A stretch of 64,000 nt of DNA, taken from the NCBI GenBank assembly GCA_903822185.1, contig CAIJOA010000018.1, positions 1 to 64,000 of the forward strand. The letters are read 5' to 3'. Of the stretch, positions 1 through 9,602 are shown piece after piece (position 1 is the stretch's first letter; each line of letters begins with the position of its first letter). This stretch comes from an uncultured Rhodospirillales bacterium (GTDB lineage Bacteria; Pseudomonadota; Alphaproteobacteria; ATCC43930; CGMCC-115725). The notes beneath the pieces were generated by a model. The model worked only from the letters and a program-made list of their open reading frames with translations. It did no database searches and was not told the DNA's origin. Made by a program: the position numbers and the translations under genes.

Positions 1-1388
<1,388 letters not shown>

Positions 1389-1392
<4 letters not shown>

Positions 1393-2105
1393 GTTGGTTC
1401 GCGGACTTTTATGCGGTCTGCATGAAGCACGGCGGTAACTTCACCGAGGATGGAAATGGCGATTTCGGCCGGGGAGATAGCGCCGATATTGAGCCCGACC
1501 GGACCGCGAATACGGGACAGTTCTTGTTGATTAAAGCCGTTTTCTTCCAGTCTCTTAAGGCGTGATCCGTGTGTTTTACGCGAACCGAGTGCGCCGATAT
1601 AGAAGGCGGGCGACTTCAAAGCCTCGATCAATCCCGGATCATCCAGTTTAGGATCGTGGGTCAAAGTAATGATCGCGCTGCGTTTATCGGGTTTTAGCCG
1701 TTGCAGCGCCTCGTCGGGCCATTCGGTCGAAAGCTCGATCTGCGGGAAACGGGCATCCGTCGCCCAGGCGGTCCGCGGGTCGATGACCGTGACTTGATAG
1801 TCCAGTTCCGCGAACATCCGGGACAAAGGCTGAGCGATATGGACCGCGCCGACGATGAAACAGCGCAGTTTCGGGTTGAAGACCTCGACGAAAATATTGC
1901 CTGAGGAGGTTTCGATCGTGTTGCTGCGGTCGTCCGCCAAAGCCGACTGAATGCCAGCTTTCAGCGTTATATCGATCTCCAAATTTCCTTCAATTTCTGT
2001 GCCTTCGATCAGGCTTTGAAGGCCGGAGGTCAGGTGGGTGGCGATCGCCGACGGCTTACCGTCGCGGCTCGCCGCCAGCGCCCGCTCGAGATATTGAAGC
2101 TTCAT
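1389..2105 (-). CDS. XdhC/CoxF-like Rossmann-domain maturation factor
   Basis: This 238-residue protein matches the C-terminal (Rossmann) half of the XdhC family, which binds molybdenum cofactor and hands it to xanthine- or CO-dehydrogenase-type enzymes. Visible markers are a dinucleotide-fold start around FIVGAVHIAQPL, the acidic strand VIDPR, then YIGALGSRKTHGSRLKRL and the C-terminal GPVGLNIGAISPAEIAISILGE. The N-terminal XdhC half is a separate gene just upstream, and the two overlap by ATGA, so they are probably translated together. It is likely cytoplasmic. The function is inferred from family and context, and the client enzyme is not encoded next to it. Confidence 0.88.
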
Positions 2106-2422
2106 TCGGCGCGCTCGACGAAGATCTGCACCTTACCGCCGCAGGCCAGTCCAACGTCCCAGGCTTGCTCGTTGGTGATGCCGAAGCTGAGAAGCCGCGG
2201 CTTACCATCGACGATCGACTGCTGGGCCTCGCCGATGACCGCGCCTTCGACGCAGCCGCCCGAGACCGAGCCGAGGAACTCGTTGGCCTCGTTGACGACC
2301 AGCTTCGATCCGACCGGCCGGGGCGACGAGCCCCAGGTGGTCACGACAGTGGCGACGGCGACGCCGTGGCCTTCGGCCTTCCATTTGGCGGCTTGTTCGA
2401 GAATTTCCTGATTGTCGTCCAT
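2102..2422 (-). CDS. XdhC N-terminal-domain (CoxI-type) protein
   Basis: The 106-residue product is a stand-alone N-terminal XdhC/CoxI domain. It shows the family pattern VATVVTTWGSSPRPVGSKL followed by GSVSGGCVEGAV, and ends with the glycine-cysteine stretch LACGGKVQIFVE. In many genomes this domain is fused to the Rossmann domain, but here it is split off as in cox accessory operons. The start lies one base after the stop of the CoxE-like gene, and its stop overlaps the next start, which indicates tight translational coupling. It probably acts with the following protein in sulfuration or insertion of the molybdenum cofactor. Confidence 0.87.
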   Translation of the reverse strand: MDDNQEILEQAAKWKAEGHGVAVATVVTTWGSSPRPVGSKLVVNEANEFLGSVSGGCVEGAVIGEAQQSIVDGKPRLLSFGITNEQAWDVGLACGGKVQIFVERAE

Positions 2423-2423
2423 G

Positions 2424-3656
2424 TTACCCCGCTTCCTTCCAGGCCGAGGCCGCTTCGAGACGCCGCGTGCCGGGCCGGCTCAATGCTTTGACCAGTTCGT
2501 CCAGGCTGTCGAGATTGTGGACCGGCCGGAACTCATCGACATGGGGCAGGATCGCCCGCATGCCTAGTGATTTGGGTGCGAACCCCTCGTAGCGCAATAA
2601 CGGATTGAGCCAGATGAGCCGCCGGCAGGATTTGTGCAGCCGTTCTATTTCCTGGGATATACCGGCCCCGGCGTCCCTGTCCAGCCCATCGGTGATCAGG
2701 AGGACGATCGCGCCCTGGCCCAGCACCCGCCGCGACCAGTGGCGATTGAAGTCGGCAAGGCATTGGCCGATGCGCGTACCGCCCGACCAGTCATCGACCG
2801 CGTCCGAAACCTTGTCGAGCGCGACGTCGATATCCTTGTAGCGTAGGTAGCGCGTCACGTTGGTCAGGCGTGTGCCAAAGAGGAAGGTATGCACCCGGTC
2901 GCGGTCGTTGGTGATCGCGTGCATGAAATGCAGGAACACGCGGCTATAGCGGCTCATCGAACCGGAAATATCGCAGAGGACGACGAACGGCGGTGGCCGG
3001 GTCAGCCGTTCCTTATGACGCAATTGAATGACGCCACCTTGGCGCAGTTGCGCCCGCAACGTCGCGCGCAGGTCGATGCGCGCGCCTTGCGGGTTCGGGG
3101 CAAAACGGCGGGTCGGCAGTTCGGCCAAGGGCAGGGTGAGGCGGGAGAGGGAGCGCTTCGCACGTTCGACCTCTTCGTTGGACATCTTCTCGAAATCCAT
3201 CGCGGCCAACGCTTCGCTCGCCGAATAGGTCATGGCGGCGTCGAGTTCGAGTTCGGTTTCGCCTTCTTCCTCTTTGCCGGGATTGTCGCCCTGCAGCGCT
3301 TCGGCGAGGCGGCGATTCATCTCTTCGCCTTTTTCATCGGGCTGCTCCGGCGCAAAGCCCGGCAGCATCAACGCGAGCATCTTTTCGAGCAGTTGCGGAT
3401 TGCGCCAGAAGATGTGGAAGGCTTGATCGAAGATTTCTTCCTGGTCGTGCTTGTTCACGAAGACGGCGTGCAGCGTCCAATAGAAGTCGCGGCGGTTCTC
3501 GATTCCGACGGCGCGAACGGCCTGCAGCGCGTCGATGACCTTGCCGGGTCCGATCGGCAGGCCGGCGGCGCGCAGGGCACGCGCGAAATACATGATGTTC
3601 GTCGAAAGCCGGCCGCCGTCTTCGGGTGTCTGCGGTGGCTCGGTATGGCCGTCCAT
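2424..3656 (-). CDS. coxE: CoxE-like VWA-domain protein
   Basis: This 410-residue protein has a C-terminal von Willebrand A domain with a metal-ion-dependent adhesion motif, CDISGSMSRYSR, at about residues 225-236, and a later LLITDGLDRDAG strand. The N-terminal part is helical and acidic near residues 130-150. CoxE proteins work with a MoxR-type AAA+ ATPase in assembling the copper-sulfur-molybdenum site of CO dehydrogenase or in activating related hydroxylases. The MoxR partner lies two genes upstream, with a TrmO-like gene between them. I see no clear Shine-Dalgarno sequence before the chosen ATG, so a slightly different start is possible. Confidence 0.87.
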   Translation of the reverse strand: MDGHTEPPQTPEDGGRLSTNIMYFARALRAAGLPIGPGKVIDALQAVRAVGIENRRDFYWTLHAVFVNKHDQEEIFDQAFHIFWRNPQLLEKMLALMLPGFAPEQPDEKGEEMNRRLAEALQGDNPGKEEEGETELELDAAMTYSASEALAAMDFEKMSNEEVERAKRSLSRLTLPLAELPTRRFAPNPQGARIDLRATLRAQLRQGGVIQLRHKERLTRPPPFVVLCDISGSMSRYSRVFLHFMHAITNDRDRVHTFLFGTRLTNVTRYLRYKDIDVALDKVSDAVDDWSGGTRIGQCLADFNRHWSRRVLGQGAIVLLITDGLDRDAGAGISQEIERLHKSCRRLIWLNPLLRYEGFAPKSLGMRAILPHVDEFRPVHNLDSLDELVKALSRPGTRRLEAASAWKEAG

Positions 3657-3734
3657 TATGTCGTGCTTTCGCCGGTGTTCTTCGCGACTGACGTCATTCT
3701 CGAAATTGCCGCCACGATGTCAAGCGACCGACCG

Positions 3735-4184
3735 TCAGGATTCGGTTACGATCCGTTCCGGTTTGATATCGATCAGCGGCGTTCCGTCAAGACAATCGAG
3801 CCCGCGCACTAGGATGGTTCCATCTTTCACCGCCATCATTTCCACGACCGACGATGCGATCGGGTTCGGCCGCACCGGCGAGCGCAAGGCGAAGGTTCCG
3901 ACGATTTTGCCGGCATGGGCGGGGGCCTGCAGCACAAGATCGCGCCGCGCCTGATCCATCCAGTAGAGCACCTGAAGGCGCTTGTGATCCTTGATGCCTT
4001 CGAGGGCTGCATGCCAGCGCTCGTCGATAATCAGCGAACAGACGGGGCCATCGAAGCTGCCGCGCTTGGGGCAGTCGCGGCGCGACGTCCAGGGCGTCCG
4101 TATCATGCCGATGAAATAGACGCCGGCGTCGTGTCGCGACGGAAGCGCGGTGACTACTTCGCCTTCGCGCAGATCGCCGTCCAT
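3735..4184 (-). CDS. TrmO/TsaA-like S-adenosylmethionine-dependent methyltransferase
   Basis: The 149-residue product matches the TsaA/TrmO beta-barrel family: the start region FIGMIRTPW, a CPKRG segment, LQVLYWMDQARRDLV, and the signature FALRSPVRPNPIASS followed by RGLDCLDGTPLIDIKP. TrmO methylates the N6 atom of t6A37 in certain tRNAs. The placement is odd: it sits inside a molybdenum-hydroxylase maturation operon, 7 bases after the MoxR gene and 78 bases before coxE. Homologues in such operons may have a role other than tRNA modification, but nothing in the sequence proves that. The family assignment is firm and the substrate is uncertain. Confidence 0.87.
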   Translation of the reverse strand: MDGDLREGEVVTALPSRHDAGVYFIGMIRTPWTSRRDCPKRGSFDGPVCSLIIDERWHAALEGIKDHKRLQVLYWMDQARRDLVLQAPAHAGKIVGTFALRSPVRPNPIASSVVEMMAVKDGTILVRGLDCLDGTPLIDIKPERIVTES

Positions 4185-4191
4185 GTCTTGA

Positions 4192-5106
4192 TCAGACGGC
4201 AGAGGCGATCTCCGCCCGGACCTGTGACAACAGCTTCTCGGCTTCGCTGCCCTGCATCTTCTGGATATCGTCTTGGTATTTCAGCAAAACGCCGAGTGTG
4301 TCGTTGATCGCCTCAGGTGTCAGCGCCAGCACGTCGAGCTGTGTCAGGGCATGTGCCCAATCGATCGTCTCGGCGACGCCGGGCAGCTTGAATAGGTCTT
4401 GCGTCTTCCTGAGCTTTTGCACGAAAGCGACGACTTCCCGGCTGAGGCTGGCCGCGGCGGTCGGCGCCTTGAGCTTGAGGATTTCGATTTCGCGCTCGGC
4501 GGCGGGATAATCGATCCAGTAGTAGAAACAGCGACGCTTGAGCGCGTCGTGAATTTCGCGGGTGCGGTTCGAGGTGACGATGACGATCGGCGGTTCTTTC
4601 GCCTTGATCGTTCCCATCTCGGGAATGGTGATTTGATAGTCGGACAGGACTTCGAGCAGGAAGGCTTCGAACGGTTCGTCGGTGCGGTCCAGTTCGTCGA
4701 TCAGCAGGACAGGGGGGCCATCGAGGCTCGGCTCGAGCGCTTGCAACAGCGGCCGCTTGATCAGGAAGCGGTCTGTGAAGATTTCGTCGGAAAGGCTTTC
4801 CTTGCTCTCGGTGCCGCGCTCGGCGAGGCGGATCTCAATCATCTGGCGCGGATAGTTCCACTCATAGACCGCCGAGGACAGATCGAGGCCTTCATAGCAT
4901 TGCAGCCGGATCAGCCGGCGTCCCAGCGTCTCGGCCAGCACCTTGGCGATCTCGGTCTTGCCGACCCCGGCCTCGCCTTCGAGAAACAGCGGCCGGTTGA
5001 GCGTCAATGACAGATAAATCGCGGTGGCGAGGCTTCGGTCGGACACGTAATTGCCCTTGCCGAGCATGGCGAGCGTATCGGAAACCGAGCTGGGCAAGGC
5101 GGTCAT
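4192..5106 (-). CDS. coxD: MoxR-family AAA+ ATPase (CoxD-like)
   Basis: This 304-residue AAA+ ATPase carries Walker A GEAGVGKT at about residues 43-50 and Walker B LLIDELDR near 134-141. The sensor-like stretch VIVTSNRTREIHDALKRRC and the lid sequence FYYWIDYP are typical of MoxR proteins. The MoxR/CoxD group couples ATP hydrolysis to activation of metalloenzymes together with a VWA-domain protein, here the CoxE-like product downstream. It appears to be the first gene of the operon, since the 112-base gap upstream separates it from a DUF1003 gene of the same strand. Confidence 0.9.
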   Translation of the reverse strand: MTALPSSVSDTLAMLGKGNYVSDRSLATAIYLSLTLNRPLFLEGEAGVGKTEIAKVLAETLGRRLIRLQCYEGLDLSSAVYEWNYPRQMIEIRLAERGTESKESLSDEIFTDRFLIKRPLLQALEPSLDGPPVLLIDELDRTDEPFEAFLLEVLSDYQITIPEMGTIKAKEPPIVIVTSNRTREIHDALKRRCFYYWIDYPAAEREIEILKLKAPTAAASLSREVVAFVQKLRKTQDLFKLPGVAETIDWAHALTQLDVLALTPEAINDTLGVLLKYQDDIQKMQGSEAEKLLSQVRAEIASAV

Positions 5107-5218
5107 TGTGGGGACTCTATCCTTAGGGGCGGGCGTCTTCTTTTAGAGCAAAGTCCGGGTCCGTCCAAGCCTTGCTGGAAAGGGCTGTATGGCCGCCGGC
5201 CAGGGAGATTTGTCCCCA

Positions 5219-5734
5219 TTACCCCGTCGAAATTTTCTGCTTCACCGCCCTGGCAATATGTTCGATCTCGGTATCTTCACGCAGCCGGTCGCCATCGGGA
5301 TCGGGTTCATCGATATCGAGCTTGCGGGCGATCCGATCGACGAGTTTCAGGATGCGGGTCGTCTCTTGCTCAGACAGCATGTTGATCTGTAGTGCCAGGT
5401 GATCGCGGGCGTCGGCACGCCGGCTCATGCGCGATTGTTTGCTCAAGACAAAAGCGGATAGCAGCAAAGCCTCGATGGTCAGAATGAGACAAAGCAACGG
5501 GTAGGGATAAGGATCGAATTTATGAATACCGGCGAGAGGGGTGTTCAAGACGATCCATACAATGATCGCTATCACCTCAATGGCGATGAAACGGATGTGA
5601 CCGGCGTGGGTGCCTATTGCGTCGGCAAAACGTTCGGACCGCGTACGGCTTTGTGTCGCCTCTTCTTCCAGCCGATTGATGCTGTCGATGTTCTCTGAGA
5701 TCGGATGGGACTTAGGATCGGATTCCTGCGTCAT
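5219..5734 (-). CDS. DUF1003 membrane protein
   Basis: The 171-residue protein fits the DUF1003 family: a charged N-terminus (SERFADAIGTHAGH), two hydrophobic segments at about residues 49-66 and 80-98, then a cytoplasmic helical tail with QINMLSEQETTRILKLVD and HLALQ. The biochemical role of the family is unknown. The last part is strongly acidic then basic, compatible with an inner-membrane anchor and a cytoplasmic domain. No co-transcribed partner is obvious; the MoxR operon starts about 110 bases downstream. Confidence 0.85.
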   Translation of the reverse strand: MTQESDPKSHPISENIDSINRLEEEATQSRTRSERFADAIGTHAGHIRFIAIEVIAIIVWIVLNTPLAGIHKFDPYPYPLLCLILTIEALLLSAFVLSKQSRMSRRADARDHLALQINMLSEQETTRILKLVDRIARKLDIDEPDPDGDRLREDTEIEHIARAVKQKISTG

Positions 5735-5829
5735 CGCTTCACCGGCCTTGTCTCGAAACGCCGCCGAGCAGGCGCGAGGAAACCCCTTCCACCGTGCCAG
5801 GCGGAAGGGGCTGCCAGCGTAAGCTGTTT

Positions 5830-6000
5830 CTATTTGTTCGGATGAAGCTGCGGCTTCGGCTTGCCGGCGTTATCCGGCTGGCCGACGTGACCGCCACCGC
5901 TGTAGGACGGCGGATCGCTGGCCGGGAAACTATCGTCGAGCTGGTCATCGACGGGGGCGCCGCGCGCATCTTTGGGTTTTTTGTTCTTAAGATCGCCCAT
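5830..6000 (-). CDS. Small hydrophilic protein with FPASDPPS motif (56 aa)
   Basis: A 56-residue frame with ATG at 6000 and TAG at 5830 is preceded by a good ribosome-binding site (AAAGGAG about 9 bases before the ATG). The peptide begins MGDLKNKKPKDARG and contains LDDSFPASDPPSYSGGGH. The (D/E)-x-FPASDPPS core recurs in many small alphaproteobacterial proteins of unknown function. It has no membrane segment or signal peptide. The strong start site and the motif make it a credible gene despite its size. Confidence 0.75.
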   Translation of the reverse strand: MGDLKNKKPKDARGAPVDDQLDDSFPASDPPSYSGGGHVGQPDNAGKPKPQLHPNK

Positions 6001-6027
6001 GATCTGGCTCCTTTATCGGATGGCAGG

Positions 6028-6071
6028 ATCGTAGGGAATCAACGCCCGGACGGTTGATCGGTTCCTACGAT
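6028..6071. repeat. Imperfect hairpin upstream of the small FPASDPPS gene
   Basis: Outer arms ATCGTAGG (6028-6035) and CCTACGAT (6064-6071) are perfect complements. Inside them ATCAAC and GTTGAT can extend the stem with bulges. It lies between a DUF983 gene and the 56-residue gene on the minus strand. No T-run follows on the minus strand, so a classical terminator is unlikely; it may be an mRNA leader structure or a chance palindrome. Confidence 0.4.
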
Positions 6072-6094
6072 TTCCGTCCGGTGCAGAATCGATC

Positions 6095-6493
6095 TTAAGG
6101 GGTTTCATCGCCGCCGAGCGCGAGGGACCACATCAACCCGATGATCGCGCCCTTGGTGAAAGGAAGCAGCGCGACGACCGACAGCAGCGTGATGGGCAGC
6201 CAGAGTAAAAGCTCGGCTTCGAGCGACATGCCCATATGTTCGGTCATCAAGAGAAACGGCACGAGGACATGCCCGACGATGATGATCGTCAACCAGGGCG
6301 GAAAATCGTCGGCGCGGATTTGGCTATAAGCTTCACCGCACACAGCGCATTGATCGACTTGTTTGAGATAGCTGCGGAAAAGACGGCCCTCGCCGCAATG
6401 CGGGCAGCGGCAACGCAGGCCGCGCCAGATGGCGGTGCCAGTGGAGACGGCGGGAAGGGAGGAAGCCAATGCTTGTTCCGTGGTCATGTTCAA
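6095..6493 (-). CDS. DUF983 family zinc-ribbon membrane protein
   Basis: The 132-residue product has the DUF983 layout. Two CxxC pairs, CRCPHCGEGRLF and CAVCGEAY, probably form a zinc ribbon near residues 28-58. The motif ADDFPPWLTIIIVGHV follows, with two membrane helices in the second half. DUF983 genes are common in alphaproteobacteria, often near cytochrome oxidase genes, but the function is not established. A second ATG two codons later could also be the start. No operon partner can be argued from spacing. Confidence 0.87.
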   Translation of the reverse strand: MNMTTEQALASSLPAVSTGTAIWRGLRCRCPHCGEGRLFRSYLKQVDQCAVCGEAYSQIRADDFPPWLTIIIVGHVLVPFLLMTEHMGMSLEAELLLWLPITLLSVVALLPFTKGAIIGLMWSLALGGDETP

Positions 6494-6670
6494 TCTCGAT
6501 AAGGTTCGGCGACAGACACTCTCGTGATGTCATGAGGAATATAAGCCCGGAGGCTGGAATTCAGCCGCGACGGAACGGCGCAGGACGAAAGGGTCGCAGG
6601 TGCCGCGACATGGTATGGTGACGCGAGCCAAAGCCTACGGGCCGCTATTTATCGGGGGAGTCACGTTTCC

Positions 6671-7162
6671 ATGCTGCCGGCAGTTCAGCCCGTCGAGATT
6701 TCGCTTTTGATGCAGCTATCGGGCCTCGTCATGTCGATCGTCCTGATCGCCATTGCGGTTCTGGTCCATTTTCAGTCGCTGCTGTTTCTCTCGGAATGGC
6801 AGGCAAGCCTGAAGAAATCCGGCTCCATCAAGATGCTACTGATCATCTTCGGTTTGATTGCGGCGCATATCGTCGAGACGGTCGTTTTCGCCGGCGGCTA
6901 TTGGATCGGCGAGCGCGGATTCCATCTCGGGAATTTCGTCGGTGTCCGTTCGATGGAAGTGAAGGACTTCTTTTATTTCGCTTTGGAAACCTTCACGACG
7001 CAGGGTGTCGGCGACATTTATCCGATCGACCCGTTGCGTCTCATCGCCAGCCTTGAACCGCTGGTCGGGCTTATCCTGATCGGCTGGTCGGCCTCATTCA
7101 CCTTCCTGATGATGGGCCGCGAATGGCAGGTCGATCCAGCGCCGGCGGATTCGACCGATTGA
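6671..7162 (+). CDS. Two-TM ion-channel-like membrane protein
   Basis: This 163-residue protein has a hydrophobic N-terminal helix (about residues 10-33), a second near 55-75, and a C-terminal helix around 124-145. Before the last helix lies a pore-loop-like stretch, FYFALETFTTQGVGDIYP, similar to the selectivity filter region of K+ channels (consensus TxGYGD), here TQGVGD. The layout fits the Ion_trans_2 group of small bacterial channel proteins. Ion selectivity cannot be predicted with the changed filter. The gene is convergent with the fasciclin gene, with a perfect hairpin between them. Confidence 0.72.
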   Translation: MLPAVQPVEISLLMQLSGLVMSIVLIAIAVLVHFQSLLFLSEWQASLKKSGSIKMLLIIFGLIAAHIVETVVFAGGYWIGERGFHLGNFVGVRSMEVKDFFYFALETFTTQGVGDIYPIDPLRLIASLEPLVGLILIGWSASFTFLMMGREWQVDPAPADSTD

Positions 7163-7182
7163 CGGATAACGATGACGCGAGC

Positions 7183-7208
7183 GGACGGTCTTCCGTAGAA
7201 GACCGTCC
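7183..7208. terminator. Hairpin between convergent genes
   Basis: An 11-bp perfect stem, GGACGGTCTTC at 7183-7193 and its complement at 7198-7208, closes a CGTA loop. It lies between the channel-like gene (plus) and the fasciclin gene (minus), a position typical of a bidirectional terminator. There is no T-run on either side, so termination efficiency is uncertain. Confidence 0.5.
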
Positions 7209-7232
7209 TACCCTGCATAAACGCGACGGCGA

Positions 7233-7787
7233 TTAGTTCGGCATCAGCACTTTATCGACGACGAGAATGACGCCGTTGCTTTGATAGACATCGGGGATCG
7301 TGATCTTTGCCATGCCGCCCTTATCGTCGGTAACGATCAGATTCTTACCGGTACCGCTGACGGTGAGCATGTCGCCTTGGACGGTCTTTAGCATCGCCTT
7401 GCCGCCGCCGGCTTTGATTTGCTCGTCGAGCGCCATCGTATCCAAACGGCCCGGAACGACGTGATAGGTGAGCACCTTGTCCAGCGTCGCTTTATTCTCG
7501 GGCTTCAGCAAGGTATCGACAGTGCCGGCCGGCAACGCGGCGAAAGCTTCGTTGGTCGGTGCGAAAACGGTGAACGGACCTTTGCCTTCCAGCGTTTCGA
7601 CGAGCCCACCGGCCTTAACGGCGGCAACGAGCGTCGTATGATCCTTCGAATTCATCGCATTTTCGACGATGTTCTTATTTTCGTACATCGCGGCGCCACC
7701 GACCATCGGTTCGTTGGCGGCCATCGCACTCGCGGTGAAGCTGAGCGCGACAATGGCTGTCGCACTGAGCAGTTTCATCCTGTTCAT
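7233..7787 (-). CDS. Secreted fasciclin-domain protein
   Basis: The 184-residue protein begins with a signal peptide (MNRMKLLSATAIVALSFTAS, cleavage probably after SAMA) and is then a single fasciclin (FAS1) domain. Visible FAS1 markers are FTVFAPTNEAFAAL, LTYHVVPG, and the C-terminal segment ending GVILVVDKVLMPN. Bacterial FAS1 proteins are secreted or periplasmic and are often linked to adhesion or matrix. Length and motif order are normal for a one-domain member. It stands alone as a transcription unit as far as spacing shows. Confidence 0.93.
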   Translation of the reverse strand: MNRMKLLSATAIVALSFTASAMAANEPMVGGAAMYENKNIVENAMNSKDHTTLVAAVKAGGLVETLEGKGPFTVFAPTNEAFAALPAGTVDTLLKPENKATLDKVLTYHVVPGRLDTMALDEQIKAGGGKAMLKTVQGDMLTVSGTGKNLIVTDDKGGMAKITIPDVYQSNGVILVVDKVLMPN

Positions 7788-7900
7788 GGCAGTTCCCTAT
7801 ATGCACCGCGGGCCTCGGTATATCCTCGGCCGGCGCGGCTTACATATAGCTACGGCAGCGATCGCCGATTGGATCGGTACAATCGCCGCTGATCGTCGGT

Positions 7901-8914
7901 TTACTTTCCGGGCAGCGGAATCGCGTAGCGCGAGTCGATCAACTCGTCGGCATTCACCGCGCCTTTGATCTGGCCTTGCGCGGTGTACCAGGCGATCTGG
8001 CTTTTGATTTCTTTCACGTCGATCCGGGCTTGTTCATCGACATAGGGCGTCGCCTTCTCGATGTCGGGGATCGCCGTGCCGCTGAACTTCGAGAGCAGTT
8101 CGAGCAAGGCCGGTGCATCAGGGCCATCTTTACGCTCGCCGTTCGGGCCGGTGAAGGCGTTGTGGAAATCCTTCGCGCCTTTGCGATAGGCGACGAGGAA
8201 TCGCTTCACTAAGTCACCACGGTCATTGGCGGTCTTGGTGCCGGTGTACGCGGCGGAGCCTGTGTTGCCCGGTACATCGTCGCCGACCCAGGACACGACT
8301 TTCACGTCGCCTTTTTCAATGAGGGCGAGCGCCGGGCTGGCCGGAATGATGCCGGCATCGACGGTGCCGCCCAGTAGCGACGAGACGACGTTGGTGTTGG
8401 ATTGCAGCGCCTTGATATCGACAGTCTTGAGATCGACGCCGAACTTCTCGGCGATACGGCCGAGATTGAGCTGCAGGCTGGTGCCGAGCTGTGTCACCGC
8501 GACGCTGTGATTGGCGATGTCCTTGGGCGTCTTGAGACCGGCGTTCCACGCCTTCAGCGAGGTCAGCAGGACGATGTTGTAAAAGCCCGGCTCTTCATAG
8601 CCCGATGCCGCGATCATGCGGAGCTGACCCTGACCAGCCAGCGTATAGAAAGCGGCAGACAAGCCCGAGACGCCGAAATCGACGCCACCCGAAGCGACCG
8701 CGACGGCGACCGGCTGCGCGGAATCGAAATAGACCATTTCCGCGTCGATGCCCTGTTCCTTGAAGTAGCCGCGCTCGATCGCGATCGGCGTCGCCGGATA
8801 GGATAGCAATTTGGACAGGCCTACCTTGATGCTTTCGGCCTGGGCCGGGGTGATCCCCGACAAGGCGGCGGTCAAGGCGATGGCGGCAACGGTAAGCCCG
8901 AAACGAATCTTCAT
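7901..8914 (-). CDS. ABC transporter substrate-binding protein, NMT1/SsuA-like (group 1)
   Basis: Start chosen at 8914, where a clear signal peptide follows (MKIRFGLTVAAIALTAALSG, ending AQA). The longer upstream frame is non-coding in character. The 337-residue product matches periplasmic binding proteins of the NMT1/nitrate-taurine type: GYFKEQGIDAEMVYFDS, AVASGGVDFG and LQSNTNVVSSLLGGTVDAG. It ends with the YAIPLPGK signature shared with the proteins at 15987 and 42328. No permease or ATPase gene is nearby. Ligand unknown. Confidence 0.9.
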   Translation of the reverse strand: MKIRFGLTVAAIALTAALSGITPAQAESIKVGLSKLLSYPATPIAIERGYFKEQGIDAEMVYFDSAQPVAVAVASGGVDFGVSGLSAAFYTLAGQGQLRMIAASGYEEPGFYNIVLLTSLKAWNAGLKTPKDIANHSVAVTQLGTSLQLNLGRIAEKFGVDLKTVDIKALQSNTNVVSSLLGGTVDAGIIPASPALALIEKGDVKVVSWVGDDVPGNTGSAAYTGTKTANDRGDLVKRFLVAYRKGAKDFHNAFTGPNGERKDGPDAPALLELLSKFSGTAIPDIEKATPYVDEQARIDVKEIKSQIAWYTAQGQIKGAVNADELIDSRYAIPLPGK

Positions 8915-9053
8915 AGCGAGGTCTCCCCGATTTCTTTGGCTGTGATGTAGCGCAACGCGGGGTTGCGGCCAAATGGATAAATGCTTGCCCGGTGAACCAT
9001 TTCGACCCTCGGACACTTCCCATAAAGGCGGCATGTGCCGTGAAGGATCGGGA

Positions 9054-9599
9054 ATGGGATTTCTGGGACGGTGGTTTTCGCACAGCGCCGGTTTGGTGGC
9101 GGCCTTGGTCTTCGGGCTTTTGGCGATGCAGGCGCCCGCCTTCACCCGGGAATATGCCGCAGCGCTACAGCAAGTATCGTCTGACGCACGTCGGGACATC
9201 GATCAGCGTGAAGCCTCGGCGCGGCAATATTATGCGATTACCGCCGAGCAGGATGACGAACTGGTCGAGGCCTTGAAAAAGGTCGAGCCGTCGAATGCCG
9301 ATACCCTGACCAAGTCGCTGGATCGTACGCACGAACTGCAAAGTGCTGCCTATGTGATCATGACCAGCCGGCCTTTGCTGCGTCCTCTGGTGGCGCTACG
9401 CGACGCGCTGCACGATCCGGCTGGCTATAAGCGCGCGATATGGGAATTGCAGTTTCAGAACTACGCGATCCAGATCGACTTCAGCACCGCGGCAATCATT
9501 TACGGCGTCGTCGGGCTGATGCTCGGTTCGCTGATCGCGCAGCTCGTCTTGGCGCCGTTTTATCGTGCGCCAAGACGGCCGATCTATATTCGGCGATAG
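9054..9599 (+). CDS. DUF2937 membrane protein
   Basis: The start is placed at 9054, preceded by AAGGATCGGGA; this gives a 181-residue protein starting MGFLGRWFSHSAGLVAALVF. It has a membrane helix at the N-terminus, a helical soluble middle rich in Asp/Glu (DARRDIDQREASARQYYAI), and a second membrane helix near residues 145-167 followed by a basic tail. This matches the DUF2937 family, which has no known function. It is divergent from the binding-protein gene at 7901-8914, with a 139-base shared upstream region. Confidence 0.8.
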   Translation: MGFLGRWFSHSAGLVAALVFGLLAMQAPAFTREYAAALQQVSSDARRDIDQREASARQYYAITAEQDDELVEALKKVEPSNADTLTKSLDRTHELQSAAYVIMTSRPLLRPLVALRDALHDPAGYKRAIWELQFQNYAIQIDFSTAAIIYGVVGLMLGSLIAQLVLAPFYRAPRRPIYIRR

Positions 9600-9602
9600 C
9601 GC

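Noticed and set aside
7788-7900. Imperfect inverted repeat before the fasciclin gene
   Set aside because: The arms are short and interrupted; not convincing as a terminator or operator.
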